64,000 nucleotides of DNA from Gemmatimonadota bacterium (GTDB lineage: Bacteria; Gemmatimonadota; Gemmatimonadetes; Gemmatimonadales; Gemmatimonadaceae). The DNA is taken from assembly GCA_020161135.1 (NCBI GenBank), contig JAIUOB010000005.1, forward strand, positions 186,001 through 250,000. Direction: 5' to 3'. The notes beneath the pieces are model-generated. The model was not told where the DNA came from. It was given only the letters and a program-made list of their open reading frames with translations, and did not search any database. Shown here in pieces: positions 54,594 to 64,000 of the stretch. Each line of letters opens with the position of its first letter. The stretch's first letter is position 1. The translations under genes were made by a program, and so were the position numbers.

Positions 54594-57419
54594 TCAGGGG
54601 GTCACGACGCCCGTACGCGACGCCGCCTTCCAGTTCGCGCCGTCCGAGAAGCGGCCGGTGACCGGGTTCTGCCCGGTGATGCTGCCGATGACCGTGAACG
54701 ACCAGTTCGTCGAGCCCGGTGCCATGGCCCAGGACGGGTTGAAGTTGCCGACGCCCGTGAAGTTGGGTGTGTCGAGCGTGAAGCTGCCGGCGTTGCTGGT
54801 GTACGCCCGCGTCATGCTGTACGTCCACGTGTTGCTGGTGGTGCTGACCTGATAGAACGTCAGCCCCATCGCGTCGCCGTACTCGGCCGGCCAGGCGCCC
54901 GTCGTGGAGTAGCGCACGTAGGGCGAGGTGGTCGACGTGATGGTGGGCGTGGGCGCCGCCGACCCGAACGTGAGCGTGCGGGGGGCGAGCGTCTGGTTGT
55001 ACTGGTACAGGATGCGGATCGACTGGGCGTTCTGGTTGCCCGACATGGCCGAGGCAAGCACGCCGTGCAGGTCGCCTGCCTGCAGCAGGTTCGATGGCAC
55101 GCCGTACAGCGTGACCGGCGACGTTGCCTGCAGCGCGAAGGCAAACGAGCCGGCGTTGCCGTTGGCCGTCTCGAAGAGCTGCGAGACTAGAAGTGTGTCG
55201 CTGCCGGTGTTGGCGAAGGTATACGGTGCTGTCGCCACTGCGAACGACTCCGCCCCCGCGAAGTCGATGACCGGAATGGCCCCCACGTAGTTCACGTTGC
55301 GGCGTAGCACGCCACGGTCCGGCGCGAAGGACGTGGTTGCCAAACTGAACACAGTGCGGAACGCCAGCAGGTCGGTGGTGCCCAGCGGCGCGTTGGTGAG
55401 GTTGAAGGTCGTCGTCGGTGCGGTAACCGACGCCATCGCATTCCCGTAGCCGATCGATGCGCTTTGGGGGACCAGACTGGTCGGCGGACCGCTAAGCCCG
55501 GCCACCGTGCCCGTCAGCGCCTTGCCGCCCGGGTTGGTGGTGCACTCACGCCCACCGGTGTTGCCCAGTTCGGCGGCCGTCATGTAGTACAGCGTCACAT
55601 CGACACCGGTGCGCCCCTGGGCCTGCAGCGCGAACGCCACGCCGCCCACGTTGGTCACCGTGAAGTTGTATACGCGGTTCGTCGTACCCGTGGGCGTGAC
55701 CGCCGTCCACGCGCCGTTCACGCCGTTCTGCACCGCGAACCAGAGCGGGAAGCGCGCCGGGTCGCAGAAGGTCCAGGTGCCATTGCCACCCGGGTTCCCC
55801 GACTGCGTCACGGTCAGCGCGTAGGTGATCGTCTGGTCAGCCACGCCAGCGCCGGTGCCGCGCACGGTGATCGTGTACGCACCGGGCTGCACGCCGCTCC
55901 CCACATCGATGCCGAGTTGCGCCTGCGCGCCGGTCGCCACTGCCGGTACGAACGTCGCCGTCGCGCCATTCGGCAGGCCCGAGGCGGTGAGCGTCACGCC
56001 GCCGGTGAAGCCGCCGGCGCGCGCGATGTTGATGGTGGTGAGCACCGTCTGCCCCTGCGCGACGGTGCCGGCGCTGGGCACCGCACTGATCGCGAAGCTG
56101 CCCTGCGCGGCGGCCGTGACGGTGAGTGAGAACGTGGTGGTGCTCGTCACGGTGCCCGCCGTGGCGCGCAGCGTGAGGGTGTACGTACCCGGCTGCGTGT
56201 TGGCCGCCGCCGAGAGCGTCATGGTGGTGCCGGCGCCCACCGGGTTCGCGGCAAAGGCGGCCGTGACGCCGGCTGGCGCCCCTTCGAGGGTCATCGTGGC
56301 GTTGCCCACCGTGCCCGTGCGCGTGAGCACGATCGGGATGGCGTTGGCGGTCGACGTGCCCTGCGAGAGCGACTGGTTCGCGATGGCCGTGATGCCGATG
56401 CTCGGCGCGGCCGTCACGGTGAGCGCGATGGCCGTCGTGGCCGCGGTCACCCCGGTGCCGGTGGCCTGCACCGTGAAGTTGTAGAGACCCGGCAACACGT
56501 TCGCGGCCACGGCGAGTGCCAGCGCACTCGTGGTGCTGCCCGTCGCAATCGACGTCGGCGTGAACGTCGCGGTGACGCCCGCGGGGGCGTTCTGCACCGC
56601 GAGGTTCACCGCGCCGGTGAAGCCGCCGCCGCGCGTGATGGTGATGGTGCTGTTCCCCGTCTGCGCCGCCTCGACGGTCAGCGCCGCGGGTGCCGCCGTG
56701 ACCGAGACCGTCGGTGTCTGCGCGGCCGTGACGGTGAGGGCGATGGTGGCGGTTTGCGCGGTGAGCCCCGCGCCCGCCGCCGTGACCGTGATCGTGTACG
56801 TGCCGGCGGCCGCGGTACCCGCGGCAAGCGAGAGCGTGCTCGCCGTCGCCGTGCCACTCAGCGTGGCCGGCGCGAACGTCGCCGTCGCACCCGTCGGCAC
56901 ACCGCTCGCGGTGAGCGTCACGTCACCCGTGAAGCCGCCGCTGCGCGTGATGGTCAGCGGCACTGTGGCCGTCTGCCCCTGCACCGCGGTGGCCGCGTTG
57001 GCGCCCGCGGTGAGGGTGATCGACGGCGCGGTGATGACCACCGTGACCGCGGTCGACGCACTGCTCACGCCGGTCCCGCTGCCGGTGATGTTGATCGTGT
57101 AGGTGCCTGCTGCAGCCGTGCCGTCGGCGGAGATCGTGGCGACCGCCAGGTTGGCCGAGCCCGTGAGCGAAGCGGGTGCGAACGCGACGTTCACGCCCGT
57201 GGGTGCGCCGCCTGCCGTGAGGGTCACCGCACCCGTGTAGTTGGTGCGCGCCACGGTCACGTTCACCGTGGCCGACGCGCCGCGCGCGATCGTGAGGGAG
57301 GAGGTGGACGCTGACAACGCGATGCTGCCCGTCGTCGGCGCCGTCCCGCCGTCATCGCCGCCGCCCGAACAGGCGGCCAGGGTGAACACCGCAAGGCTCA
57401 TCGCCAGGAATCGCCGCAT
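54594..57419 (-). CDS. Large repeat lipoprotein with tandem Ig-like domains
   Basis: 941 residues. The signal peptide ends in the lipobox LAACSGG (Cys16). From about 30 to 570 the sequence is a tandem array of about six Ig-like or NEW3-like repeats of 85-95 residues, each with the pattern VTVARTNYTGAVTLTA.GAPTGVNVAF..ASLTG and a closing T.T.TGSGTGVS. The last 370 residues differ, with NRVYNFTVTNVGGVAFALQAQGRTGVDVTLYY and aromatic-rich strands, and contain a single CDPARFPLWF and a REC pair. It is a surface adhesin-like or matrix protein; no enzymatic motif is seen. Codon use is like its neighbours. Confidence 0.8.
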   Translation of the reverse strand: MRRFLAMSLAVFTLAACSGGGDDGGTAPTTGSIALSASTSSLTIARGASATVNVTVARTNYTGAVTLTAGGAPTGVNVAFAPASLTGSANLAVATISADGTAAAGTYTINITGSGTGVSSASTAVTVVITAPSITLTAGANAATAVQGQTATVPLTITRSGGFTGDVTLTASGVPTGATATFAPATLSGTATASTLSLAAGTAAAGTYTITVTAAGAGLTAQTATIALTVTAAQTPTVSVTAAPAALTVEAAQTGNSTITITRGGGFTGAVNLAVQNAPAGVTATFTPTSIATGSTTSALALAVAANVLPGLYNFTVQATGTGVTAATTAIALTVTAAPSIGITAIANQSLSQGTSTANAIPIVLTRTGTVGNATMTLEGAPAGVTAAFAANPVGAGTTMTLSAAANTQPGTYTLTLRATAGTVTSTTTFSLTVTAAAQGSFAISAVPSAGTVAQGQTVLTTINIARAGGFTGGVTLTASGLPNGATATFVPAVATGAQAQLGIDVGSGVQPGAYTITVRGTGAGVADQTITYALTVTQSGNPGGNGTWTFCDPARFPLWFAVQNGVNGAWTAVTPTGTTNRVYNFTVTNVGGVAFALQAQGRTGVDVTLYYMTAAELGNTGGRECTTNPGGKALTGTVAGLSGPPTSLVPQSASIGYGNAMASVTAPTTTFNLTNAPLGTTDLLAFRTVFSLATTSFAPDRGVLRRNVNYVGAIPVIDFAGAESFAVATAPYTFANTGSDTLLVSQLFETANGNAGSFAFALQATSPVTLYGVPSNLLQAGDLHGVLASAMSGNQNAQSIRILYQYNQTLAPRTLTFGSAAPTPTITSTTSPYVRYSTTGAWPAEYGDAMGLTFYQVSTTSNTWTYSMTRAYTSNAGSFTLDTPNFTGVGNFNPSWAMAPGSTNWSFTVIGSITGQNPVTGRFSDGANWKAASRTGVVTP

Positions 57420-57727
57420 CGCTTTCCTCTTTCCGTGAAGGTCGGGAGTCTTTGCCACCGGTCGGAATCGACCTGCTCACGCGCCAAAGGTCAACCGCGT
57501 CGGCGGCGCGTGCGTCGCACTAACGTCATGTCGGCGTGTCGTTTATCGCGCTTCGCCGGCACAGGATGCCGCGCCGATGGCGATGCCGACAGGGACAAAT
57601 GACCCGGAGACTGCCCTGGATTCCATTGGCTGGCCGATCCGGATCGGGGGTGCGACGGGGTAGATTTCGCCCATCCCGAGGGCCCCGCGCCCGTCCATTC
57701 CTGCTGCACTGACCGCCGCACTGATCC
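57420..57727. promoter_or_regulatory. Intergenic space with a perfect palindrome before the acyl-CoA dehydrogenase
   Basis: 308 bases separate the divergent lipoprotein and dehydrogenase genes. The only clear structure is a 14-bp palindrome CCGATCCGGATCGG at 57634-57647, 80 bases before the ATG, which could be a TetR-type operator. I find no convincing -35/-10 pair and no small ORF with a Shine-Dalgarno sequence. Confidence 0.35.
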
Positions 57728-58966
57728 ATGGCCACCGATACGCTCGCGGCCGCCGCGATTCCGGCGCTGCCCTCCGTCGAACTCACCGCGCACGCGGGTG
57801 ACCTGTTCAACATCGACGCCGCGCTCACCGAAGAAGAGCGCGCGATTCGCGACACCATTCGACGCTTCGTCGACGACAAGATCCTGCCCATCATCGGTGG
57901 CTGCTACGTCGACGGCCGCTTTCCGGACGAGCTCATCCCGGAGATGGCGGAGCTGGGCGTCCTCGGGGCCAACCTGCCGGAGGAGTACGGCTGCGCCGGG
58001 CTGTCGAGCGTTGCCTATGGCCTCATCATGCAGGAGCTCGAGCGCGGCGATTCCGGCATCCGCTCGTTCGCCTCGGTGCAGGGTGCGCTCGTCATGTACC
58101 CGATTTTCGCCTTCGGCAGCGAAGAGCAGCGCCGCACCTACCTCCCCAAGCTGGCCAAGGCCGAGATGATCGGCTGCTTCGGCCTCACCGAGCCCGACTA
58201 CGGCTCGAATCCGTCGGGGATGATCACGCGCGCACGTCAGCAGGCCGATGGGAGCTGGATCCTGAACGGCGCGAAGATGTGGATCACGAACGGCTCGAAG
58301 GCCGATATCGCGGTCGTGTGGGCGAAGACCGGGGACAGCACCGAGGACAGCTCGATCCGCGGCTTCATCGTGCACACCGACACGCCGGGCTTCCAGGCGC
58401 GCGACCAGAAGGGCAAGCTTTCGCTGCGCGCCAGTGATACGTCGGAGCTGGTGCTGAGCGACGTGCATGTGCCGGCCGACGCGATCCTGCCCAACTCGAA
58501 GGGACTCAAGAGCCCGCTCATGTGCCTCACGCAGGCGCGCTACGGCATCTCGTGGGGCGTGCTGGGCGCGGCGCAGGCCTGCTTCGAAGAAGCGGTCGCA
58601 TACAGCAAGAGCCGTGTGATGTTCGGCAAGCCGATCGGCGGCTTCCAGATCCAGCAGGTGCGCCTCGCCGACATGCTCACCGAGATCGTGAAGGGGCAGC
58701 TCGTGTCGCTGCACCTCGGCCGTCTCAAGGACGCCGGCAATTTCACGCCGCAGCAGGTGTCACTCGCCAAGCGCAACAACGTCGACATCGCGACGAACAT
58801 TGCCCGCGAGACGCGTCGGCTCCTCGGCGCGAACGGCATCCTGGCCGAGTACTCGGCCATGCGGCACATGGCGAACCTCGAGAGTGTCTACACCTACGAG
58901 GGCACCCACGACGTGCATTCGCTCATCCTCGGCCAGGCCCTTACCGGGATGAACGCTTTCTCCTGA
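57728..58966 (+). CDS. Glutaryl-CoA dehydrogenase-like acyl-CoA dehydrogenase
   Basis: 412 residues. Acyl-CoA dehydrogenase fold with CFGLTEPDYGSNPSGM (FAD site), WITNGSKADIAVVWAK and ISWGVLGAAQACFEEAVAYSKSR. The catalytic Glu391 is in VYTYEGTHDVHSLILGQALTG, the exact region and wording of glutaryl-CoA dehydrogenases (TYEGTHDIHALILGRAITG). Glutaryl-CoA dehydrogenase converts glutaryl-CoA to crotonyl-CoA in lysine, hydroxylysine and tryptophan breakdown and passes electrons to ETF. EtfBA is encoded 1.3 kb downstream. Confidence 0.9.
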   Translation: MATDTLAAAAIPALPSVELTAHAGDLFNIDAALTEEERAIRDTIRRFVDDKILPIIGGCYVDGRFPDELIPEMAELGVLGANLPEEYGCAGLSSVAYGLIMQELERGDSGIRSFASVQGALVMYPIFAFGSEEQRRTYLPKLAKAEMIGCFGLTEPDYGSNPSGMITRARQQADGSWILNGAKMWITNGSKADIAVVWAKTGDSTEDSSIRGFIVHTDTPGFQARDQKGKLSLRASDTSELVLSDVHVPADAILPNSKGLKSPLMCLTQARYGISWGVLGAAQACFEEAVAYSKSRVMFGKPIGGFQIQQVRLADMLTEIVKGQLVSLHLGRLKDAGNFTPQQVSLAKRNNVDIATNIARETRRLLGANGILAEYSAMRHMANLESVYTYEGTHDVHSLILGQALTGMNAFS

Positions 58967-58998
58967 GTCCCGTCGCTGCCGTCACACGCCCGCTGCCC

Positions 58999-59034
58999 GC
59001 GCGGCGCGCCGTCCTTCCGGACAGCGCGCCGCGC
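58999..59034. terminator. Strong bidirectional hairpin
   Basis: GCGCGGCGCGC and GCGCGCCGCGC pair over 11 bp with an inner GTCC/GGAC stem, in the 76 bases between the convergent dehydrogenase and choice-of-anchor genes. There is no T run; the very high GC of the stem probably suffices. Confidence 0.65.
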
Positions 59035-59042
59035 GAGTCGTT

Positions 59043-60059
59043 TCACCCCTCACGCGTGCGGCGTCGGGCCACCAGCGCGAACGCCATCAGGCCGCCGACC
59101 GCGAGCACGAAGGTCGCCGGCTCGGGCACCGTGGACACGGGCGGTGAGGGCAGCCAGCCGTTGTACGCGTTCTGGTGGAACTCGCACGTGTTCGAGCTGT
59201 TGGCCGCGATGGTCGCCGACCCGACCACGTACGTGCCGTTGCAGGCCCCGCCCGTGGTGGCCAGCGCCACGTTGGGCGCCAGCACCGAGCCGGCCACCGA
59301 ACCACCGAACGTCATCGACGCCGGCGTCGCCGACACGAAGTTCCACAGCAGCATCGACGCGAGGCCACCGGGATTGTCATTGCCGCCGACCTGCGAGCAG
59401 CCCGTGAAGGCCCAGGGGTCGGTGTAGCCCGTGCAGAAGTTGAAGCCGGTGTTGCGGAACGGCGTCGTGCCGTCGAAGCCCGTCACGTTGACGATGATCG
59501 AGCCGCCGGTCGGCGCATAGAAGTTGTACCCGCCCGGGGCGTTGTAGAGCTCGGTCGCCGACACCGTGAACACGTTCACGCCGCTCGACGCACCGAGGAA
59601 GAACATCTGGCTCCACTGGGAGAGCGCCGTGGCGGTGGGGGCCAGCGCGCCGATCTGCGTCGACAACGCCGTGAGACGGGCCTGCTCGGCGGCGAAGTCG
59701 ACCGGCAGCGGAGCGTTCTGCGCCTGAAGCTGGGCCACCGTGGCGTTCGTGATGGCGCGCGCGCCGGCGATGCAGGTCGGGCCGTTGTAGACCTGGCCAG
59801 AGGTGAGCGAGGCCGCCCCGCCGACGACGAGGGCGCCGTTCGCGGCCGCACCCGGGAGGCCGGCACCGACGCCGAAATTGCTGGCCGAGAAAGCGCCACC
59901 CACGGCGAGCGTCCCGGTGACGTCCGTGTTGGTCATGAAGAAGCTGCCGAACGACAGCACGTTGTAGTTCGACAGCCCCTGAGCGGAGGCCGTGGCGGCC
60001 GTCCCGACCGTGAGGGCGGCGAGCAGGGGGGCAACGCGGGTGGCGACGCGACGCAGCAT
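59043..60059 (-). CDS. Choice-of-anchor A family protein with PEP-CTERM
   Basis: 338 residues. Signal peptide MLRRVATRVAPLLAAL... to ASAQ. The N-terminal half begins LSNYNVLSFGSFFMTNTDVTGTLAVGG, the pattern of the choice-of-anchor A (collagen-binding-like) domain. The middle holds a beta-rich region with TGFDGTTPFRNTGFNFC. The C-terminus is VPEPATFVLAVGGLMAFALVA then RRRTREG, a PEP-CTERM signal. It is a surface or matrix protein whose partner is unknown. With the protease at 50501 it is the second PEP-CTERM protein in the window. Confidence 0.88.
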   Translation of the reverse strand: MLRRVATRVAPLLAALTVGTAATASAQGLSNYNVLSFGSFFMTNTDVTGTLAVGGAFSASNFGVGAGLPGAAANGALVVGGAASLTSGQVYNGPTCIAGARAITNATVAQLQAQNAPLPVDFAAEQARLTALSTQIGALAPTATALSQWSQMFFLGASSGVNVFTVSATELYNAPGGYNFYAPTGGSIIVNVTGFDGTTPFRNTGFNFCTGYTDPWAFTGCSQVGGNDNPGGLASMLLWNFVSATPASMTFGGSVAGSVLAPNVALATTGGACNGTYVVGSATIAANSSNTCEFHQNAYNGWLPSPPVSTVPEPATFVLAVGGLMAFALVARRRTREG

Positions 60060-60318
60060 GACGGAAAAGCCGGAGAAGAGCGAAACGGGACCTGGCGGTC
60101 GGGAGTGTCTCGGTGAAGGTAAATTCATGTGCCGCGCGATTCCACGGCCGGCACAACGCCGGCCACCCGTGTGACGGTCAGGGGCGGTCGAAAACGCGAC
60201 GGTCGCGTCACATTGCCCGGGGGTTGGCACCGGCCTAGGTTGCGGGCGAACCCGGGGGTGGCGTCCATCGTGACCTGCCCACGGTCCCAACCCAGACACC
60301 AACGCCGGAGCATCCGCG

Positions 60319-61074
<756 letters not shown>

Positions 61075-61076
61075 TC

Positions 61077-62066
61077 ATGGCGAACGTTCTCGTGGTTGCC
61101 GAAGTCCGCGCGGGCGAGCTGCGCAAGGTCGCGCTCGAAGCCGTGACGGCCGCGCGTCAGCTGGCCGATCTGTCGGGCGGCGGCAGCGTGCATGCCCTGC
61201 TGGCGGGCGACGCCGGCATCGGTGCGAAGGCCGGTGCCTTGGCCGAGCACGGCGCCGACAGTGTGCTGGTGCTGGAGCACGCCGGGTTTGCGCAGTACAA
61301 CGCCGAAGCCCTCGCTGCCACGGTCGCGCAGCGGCTGAGCGGCGGCACTTACGGCTATGCGGTGTTCAGTGCGACGGCGCAGGGGCGCGACCTCTCGCCG
61401 CGCGTGGCGGCCAAGCTGGGGCGCGGGCTCGCGCCCGACCTCACCGGCTTCACGGTCGACGGCGGCGTGGTGCATGGCCAGCACTTCAACATGAACGGCA
61501 AGACGATCGCGACGCTCGCGCTCGCGGGGACGCCGGCGCTGCTGTCGGTGCGTCCGTCGGCGTTTCAGCCGACGGCCAACGCGAAGCCGCTGGCCACCGA
61601 AGCCATCGCGTCGGCGCAGGATCCGATGGCGTCGCGCGTGAAGGTCGTGGAGCTCAAGCAGGGCAACACGGGCAAGATCGACCTCGGCGATGCGCCGGTC
61701 ATCGTAGCCGGTGGTCGCGGCCTCAAGGCGGCGGAGAACTTCAAGCTGTGCGAAGATCTCGCTGACGCCTTCGGCAATGCCGCCGTGGGTGCGACACGGG
61801 CCGTGACCGATGAAGGGTGGCGTCCGCACAGCGACCAGATCGGCCAGACGGGACGCAACGTGAGCCCCACGCTGTACATCGCGGTGGGCATCTCGGGCGC
61901 CATCCAGCACCTCGCGGGCATGCGCACCTCCAAGACCATCGTCGCGATCAACAAGGACAAGGACGCGCCCATCTTCAAGGTGGCCGACTACGGCATCGTG
62001 GGCGATGTGTTCGAGGTCATGCCGGCGTTGACGGCGGCAGTGAAGGCGGCCAAGGCGCAGGGCTGA
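61077..62066 (+). CDS. etfA: Electron transfer flavoprotein, alpha subunit
   Basis: 329 residues. The C-terminal FAD domain is complete: VVAGGRGLKAAENF, the RAVTDEGWRPHSDQIGQTGRNVSPTLYIAVGISGAIQHLAGM stretch and AINKDKDAPIFKVADYGIVGD (quoted in parts). The N-terminal domain begins MANVLVVAEVRAGELRK. It starts 2 bases after etfB, and the next gene starts 3 bases after its stop, so etfB-etfA-oxidoreductase are one operon. Confidence 0.95.
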   Translation: MANVLVVAEVRAGELRKVALEAVTAARQLADLSGGGSVHALLAGDAGIGAKAGALAEHGADSVLVLEHAGFAQYNAEALAATVAQRLSGGTYGYAVFSATAQGRDLSPRVAAKLGRGLAPDLTGFTVDGGVVHGQHFNMNGKTIATLALAGTPALLSVRPSAFQPTANAKPLATEAIASAQDPMASRVKVVELKQGNTGKIDLGDAPVIVAGGRGLKAAENFKLCEDLADAFGNAAVGATRAVTDEGWRPHSDQIGQTGRNVSPTLYIAVGISGAIQHLAGMRTSKTIVAINKDKDAPIFKVADYGIVGDVFEVMPALTAAVKAAKAQG

Positions 62067-62069
62067 TCG

Positions 62070-64000
62070 ATGGGCGTGCAGAATGCCGTCTTCGCGGTGG
62101 TCCTGGCCGGCGCGCTGTGGATGTTCGCACAGCAGGCGCAGCGTCTCGTGCGCTGGCTCAAGCTGGCCAAGGAAGAGAACCGTACCGATCACCCGGATGT
62201 TCGCACGAAGAACTTCCTGCTGATCGGCCTCGCGCAGACGAAGATCCTGCGTGATCCGCTGGGCGGCATGATGCACGCGCTGGTGTTCTGGGGCTTCTGT
62301 GTCCTGGGGCTCGGCACCATCGAGATCATGATCCAGGGGCTGTACACGCCGTTCACCTGGAACGTGATCCTCCCGCAGTTCCTGTACGTACCGTACGTGT
62401 TTTCGCAGGAAGTCTTCGCGGTGTTCGTGCTGCTGCCGGTCGGGTGGCTGCTGTATCGTCGCCTGGTGATCCGTCCGCGCCGCTTCACCGTCGACGCGGT
62501 GCACAGCGGCGAGGCGGTGCTCATCCTGAGCGTGATCGCGGGGCTCATGATCACGCTGCTGCTGCTTTTCGTCGGTGAGGCGAAGCAGCCGGGGGCGGAC
62601 CACGCGGGGCGCGTCATCACCGCGCTCCTGCTGCCGGTGTTCGGCGGCATGAGTGCGGAGTCGGCTCACGTCATGGCGCGCGTGGCCTGGTGGCTGCACG
62701 CGCTGGGCATCCTGTGGTTCCTCAACCACCTGCCCAAGTCGAAGCACCTGCACGTCCTGTCGTCGCTCATCAACGTCTGGTTCTCCAACACCAGCGGCCC
62801 GGGGCGCATCGGCGCCATGAAGCCGATGGACCTCGAGGCCGAGGACGCCGAGCAGTTCGGCGCGTCGGACATCGAGCACCTCACGTGGAAGAACCTGCTC
62901 GACGGCTACTCGTGCACCGAATGCGGTCGCTGCACGGCGGCATGCCCGGCCAACATCACGGGCAAGGTGCTGTCGCCGCGCATGATCGTGGTGAAGACGC
63001 GTGCGCGCCTCACCGAGAAGGCCACGGTGCTCGATGCGGTCGCGGCGAGCGGCGGCACGGCCACCGAGGAGCAGACGGCCGTCCTCGACAGGAAGCTCCT
63101 CGACGGGTGGATCACCGAGGAGGAGCTGTGGGCGTGCACGAGCTGCCGCGCCTGCGTGCAAGAGTGCCCGGTGAGCATCGACCAGCTCGAGATCATCAAC
63201 GAGCTCCGTCGCGATCTCGTCCTCATGGAGTCACGCTTCCCCGAGGAGCTGCAGCCGGCACTCACGAGCCTCGAGCGCAACGGCAGCCCGTGGGCCTTCA
63301 GCGCTGCCGAGCGCGACAAGTGGGCCGAGGGGATGGAGATCCCGACCATGGCGGAGATGGCGGCGGCTGGTGAGCAGCCCGACATCCTGTTCTGGGTGGG
63401 GTGCATGGGGTCGTTCGACGACCGGGCGAAGAAGATCACCGTCGCCTTCGCGCGCATCCTGCAGGCCGCCGACGTGAAGTTCGCGATCCTGGGGCAGGAG
63501 GAAACCTGCCACGGCGATCCGGCGCGTCGCATGGGCAACGAGTATCTCTACCAGATGCTCGCCAAGGGCGTCATCGAGACGCTCAACGGCTACCAGGTGA
63601 AGACCGTGGTGACGTTCTGCCCGCACTGCTTCCACCAGATGGGGAAGGAGTTCCCCGACCTGGGCGGGCACTACGAGGTCATCCACCACACCGAGTACAT
63701 CGAGCGCCTGCTGGCCGACGGTCGCGTGCCCCTCGACACCGAGCATGGGCAGCGCCTCAAGGTGGCCTACCACGACTCCTGCTACCTCGGCCGCTACAAC
63801 GACGTGTACGACGCGCCGCGCACGACGCTCAAGCGCGCGCTGCCGGTGGTCGAGCTGGTCGAGCCGGCGCGTACCAAGAGCCGCGGCCTGTGCTGCGGCG
63901 CCGGCGGCGGTCGCATGTGGATGGAGGAGACGAGCGGCAAGCGCGTCAACGTCGAGCGCACCGAGGAGCTCCTCGCGACGGGCGCCGACCAGATCGCGGT
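62070..64000 (+). CDS. HdrF-like membrane Fe-S protein, ETF:menaquinone oxidoreductase, truncated by window end
   Basis: 643 codons are visible and the frame is still open at the window end. The N-terminal part (about 1-250) has five or more membrane helices with paired His (MMHALVFWGF, LHALGILWFLNHLP) as in NarI-type cytochrome b subunits. Two 4Fe-4S motifs follow: CTECGRCTAACP and CTSCRACVQECP. The C-terminal half has two Cys-rich CCG-type domains (VGCMGSFDDR ... CPHC, and HDSCYLGRYND ... LCCGAGGGRMW), as in heterodisulfide reductase HdrD-like proteins. This combination next to etfBA is the ETF:(methyl)menaquinone oxidoreductase described in anaerobes and related phyla. Electrons would pass from EtfAB to menaquinone. 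Confidence 0.9.
   Translation, partial: MGVQNAVFAVVLAGALWMFAQQAQRLVRWLKLAKEENRTDHPDVRTKNFLLIGLAQTKILRDPLGGMMHALVFWGFCVLGLGTIEIMIQGLYTPFTWNVILPQFLYVPYVFSQEVFAVFVLLPVGWLLYRRLVIRPRRFTVDAVHSGEAVLILSVIAGLMITLLLLFVGEAKQPGADHAGRVITALLLPVFGGMSAESAHVMARVAWWLHALGILWFLNHLPKSKHLHVLSSLINVWFSNTSGPGRIGAMKPMDLEAEDAEQFGASDIEHLTWKNLLDGYSCTECGRCTAACPANITGKVLSPRMIVVKTRARLTEKATVLDAVAASGGTATEEQTAVLDRKLLDGWITEEELWACTSCRACVQECPVSIDQLEIINELRRDLVLMESRFPEELQPALTSLERNGSPWAFSAAERDKWAEGMEIPTMAEMAAAGEQPDILFWVGCMGSFDDRAKKITVAFARILQAADVKFAILGQEETCHGDPARRMGNEYLYQMLAKGVIETLNGYQVKTVVTFCPHCFHQMGKEFPDLGGHYEVIHHTEYIERLLADGRVPLDTEHGQRLKVAYHDSCYLGRYNDVYDAPRTTLKRALPVVELVEPARTKSRGLCCGAGGGRMWMEETSGKRVNVERTEELLATGADQIA

Overview
The window is high-GC bacterial chromosome with dense coding and no rRNA, tRNA, CRISPR array or complete transposon that I can see. 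A member of the Gemmatimonadota is most likely. The hints are the DUF5916 outer-membrane-type protein, PEP-CTERM proteins, a BTAD-type ATPase regulator, a soluble-looking TonB receptor/peptidase repertoire, a menaquinone-linked ETF oxidoreductase and GC-rich codon use. This is inferred from gene content; there is no marker RNA here.

Layout. 1-1.4 kb: end of a YncE-like beta-propeller gene. 1.5-8.5 kb: housekeeping run aroC-aroK-DUF494(smg)-topA-trmFO-xerC, with several stop/start overlaps. 8.6-11.5 kb: His-rich secreted protein and TonB receptor. 11.5-17 kb: a threonine dehydratase-like gene, then hslV and hslU separated by a reverse-strand DUF5916 gene. 17-22.5 kb: alpha/beta hydrolase, TolB-like membrane protein, argF, gcvT and a sigma-54 activator with a degenerate receiver. 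22.6-28.5 kb: the most unusual region. It holds an unrecognised conserved-looking protein, a 23-residue amphipathic peptide gene with a perfect Shine-Dalgarno, a membrane HD-GYP protein, and a BTAD/ATPase regulator whose C-terminal 60% is compositionally different from its N-terminus. 28.6-34.3 kb: MoxR ATPase, BsuPI lipoprotein, F0-plus-delta part of the ATP synthase (no atpAGDC follows), cupin. 34.5-39.1 kb: sugar cluster (two nucleotidyltransferases, a GH109 glycosidase with Tat signal, a galactokinase-like GHMP kinase). 39.1-48.5 kb: M20 peptidase, MFS carrier with an in-frame palindromic repeat, S9 peptidase, ybdD-cstA, NAD-type isocitrate dehydrogenase, metallophosphatase. 48.4-54.5 kb: Ser/Thr kinase, PEP-CTERM trypsin-like protease, an mhqO/mhqD-like pair behind a palindromic operator, SprT-like metallopeptidase. 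54.6-64 kb: large repeat lipoprotein, glutaryl-CoA-dehydrogenase-like enzyme, choice-of-anchor A PEP-CTERM protein, etfB-etfA and a truncated membrane Fe-S ETF:quinone oxidoreductase.

How parts work together. The acyl-CoA dehydrogenase, EtfBA and the HdrF-like Fe-S protein form a plausible electron route from acyl-CoA to menaquinone. The sugar cluster looks able to release a hexose or hexosamine, phosphorylate it and activate it as a nucleotide sugar. topA-trmFO-xerC-hslV-hslU keeps an order known from Firmicutes but here is broken by inserted genes.

The best candidate for something new is the 22.6-28.5 kb block. Its short peptide and membrane HD-GYP protein look like a peptide/second-messenger signalling module, apparently acquired with, or recombined into, a resident regulator gene. 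Starts given for many genes were chosen from overlaps, Shine-Dalgarno sites and family lengths, because open frames in this GC-rich DNA run far upstream of the real starts.
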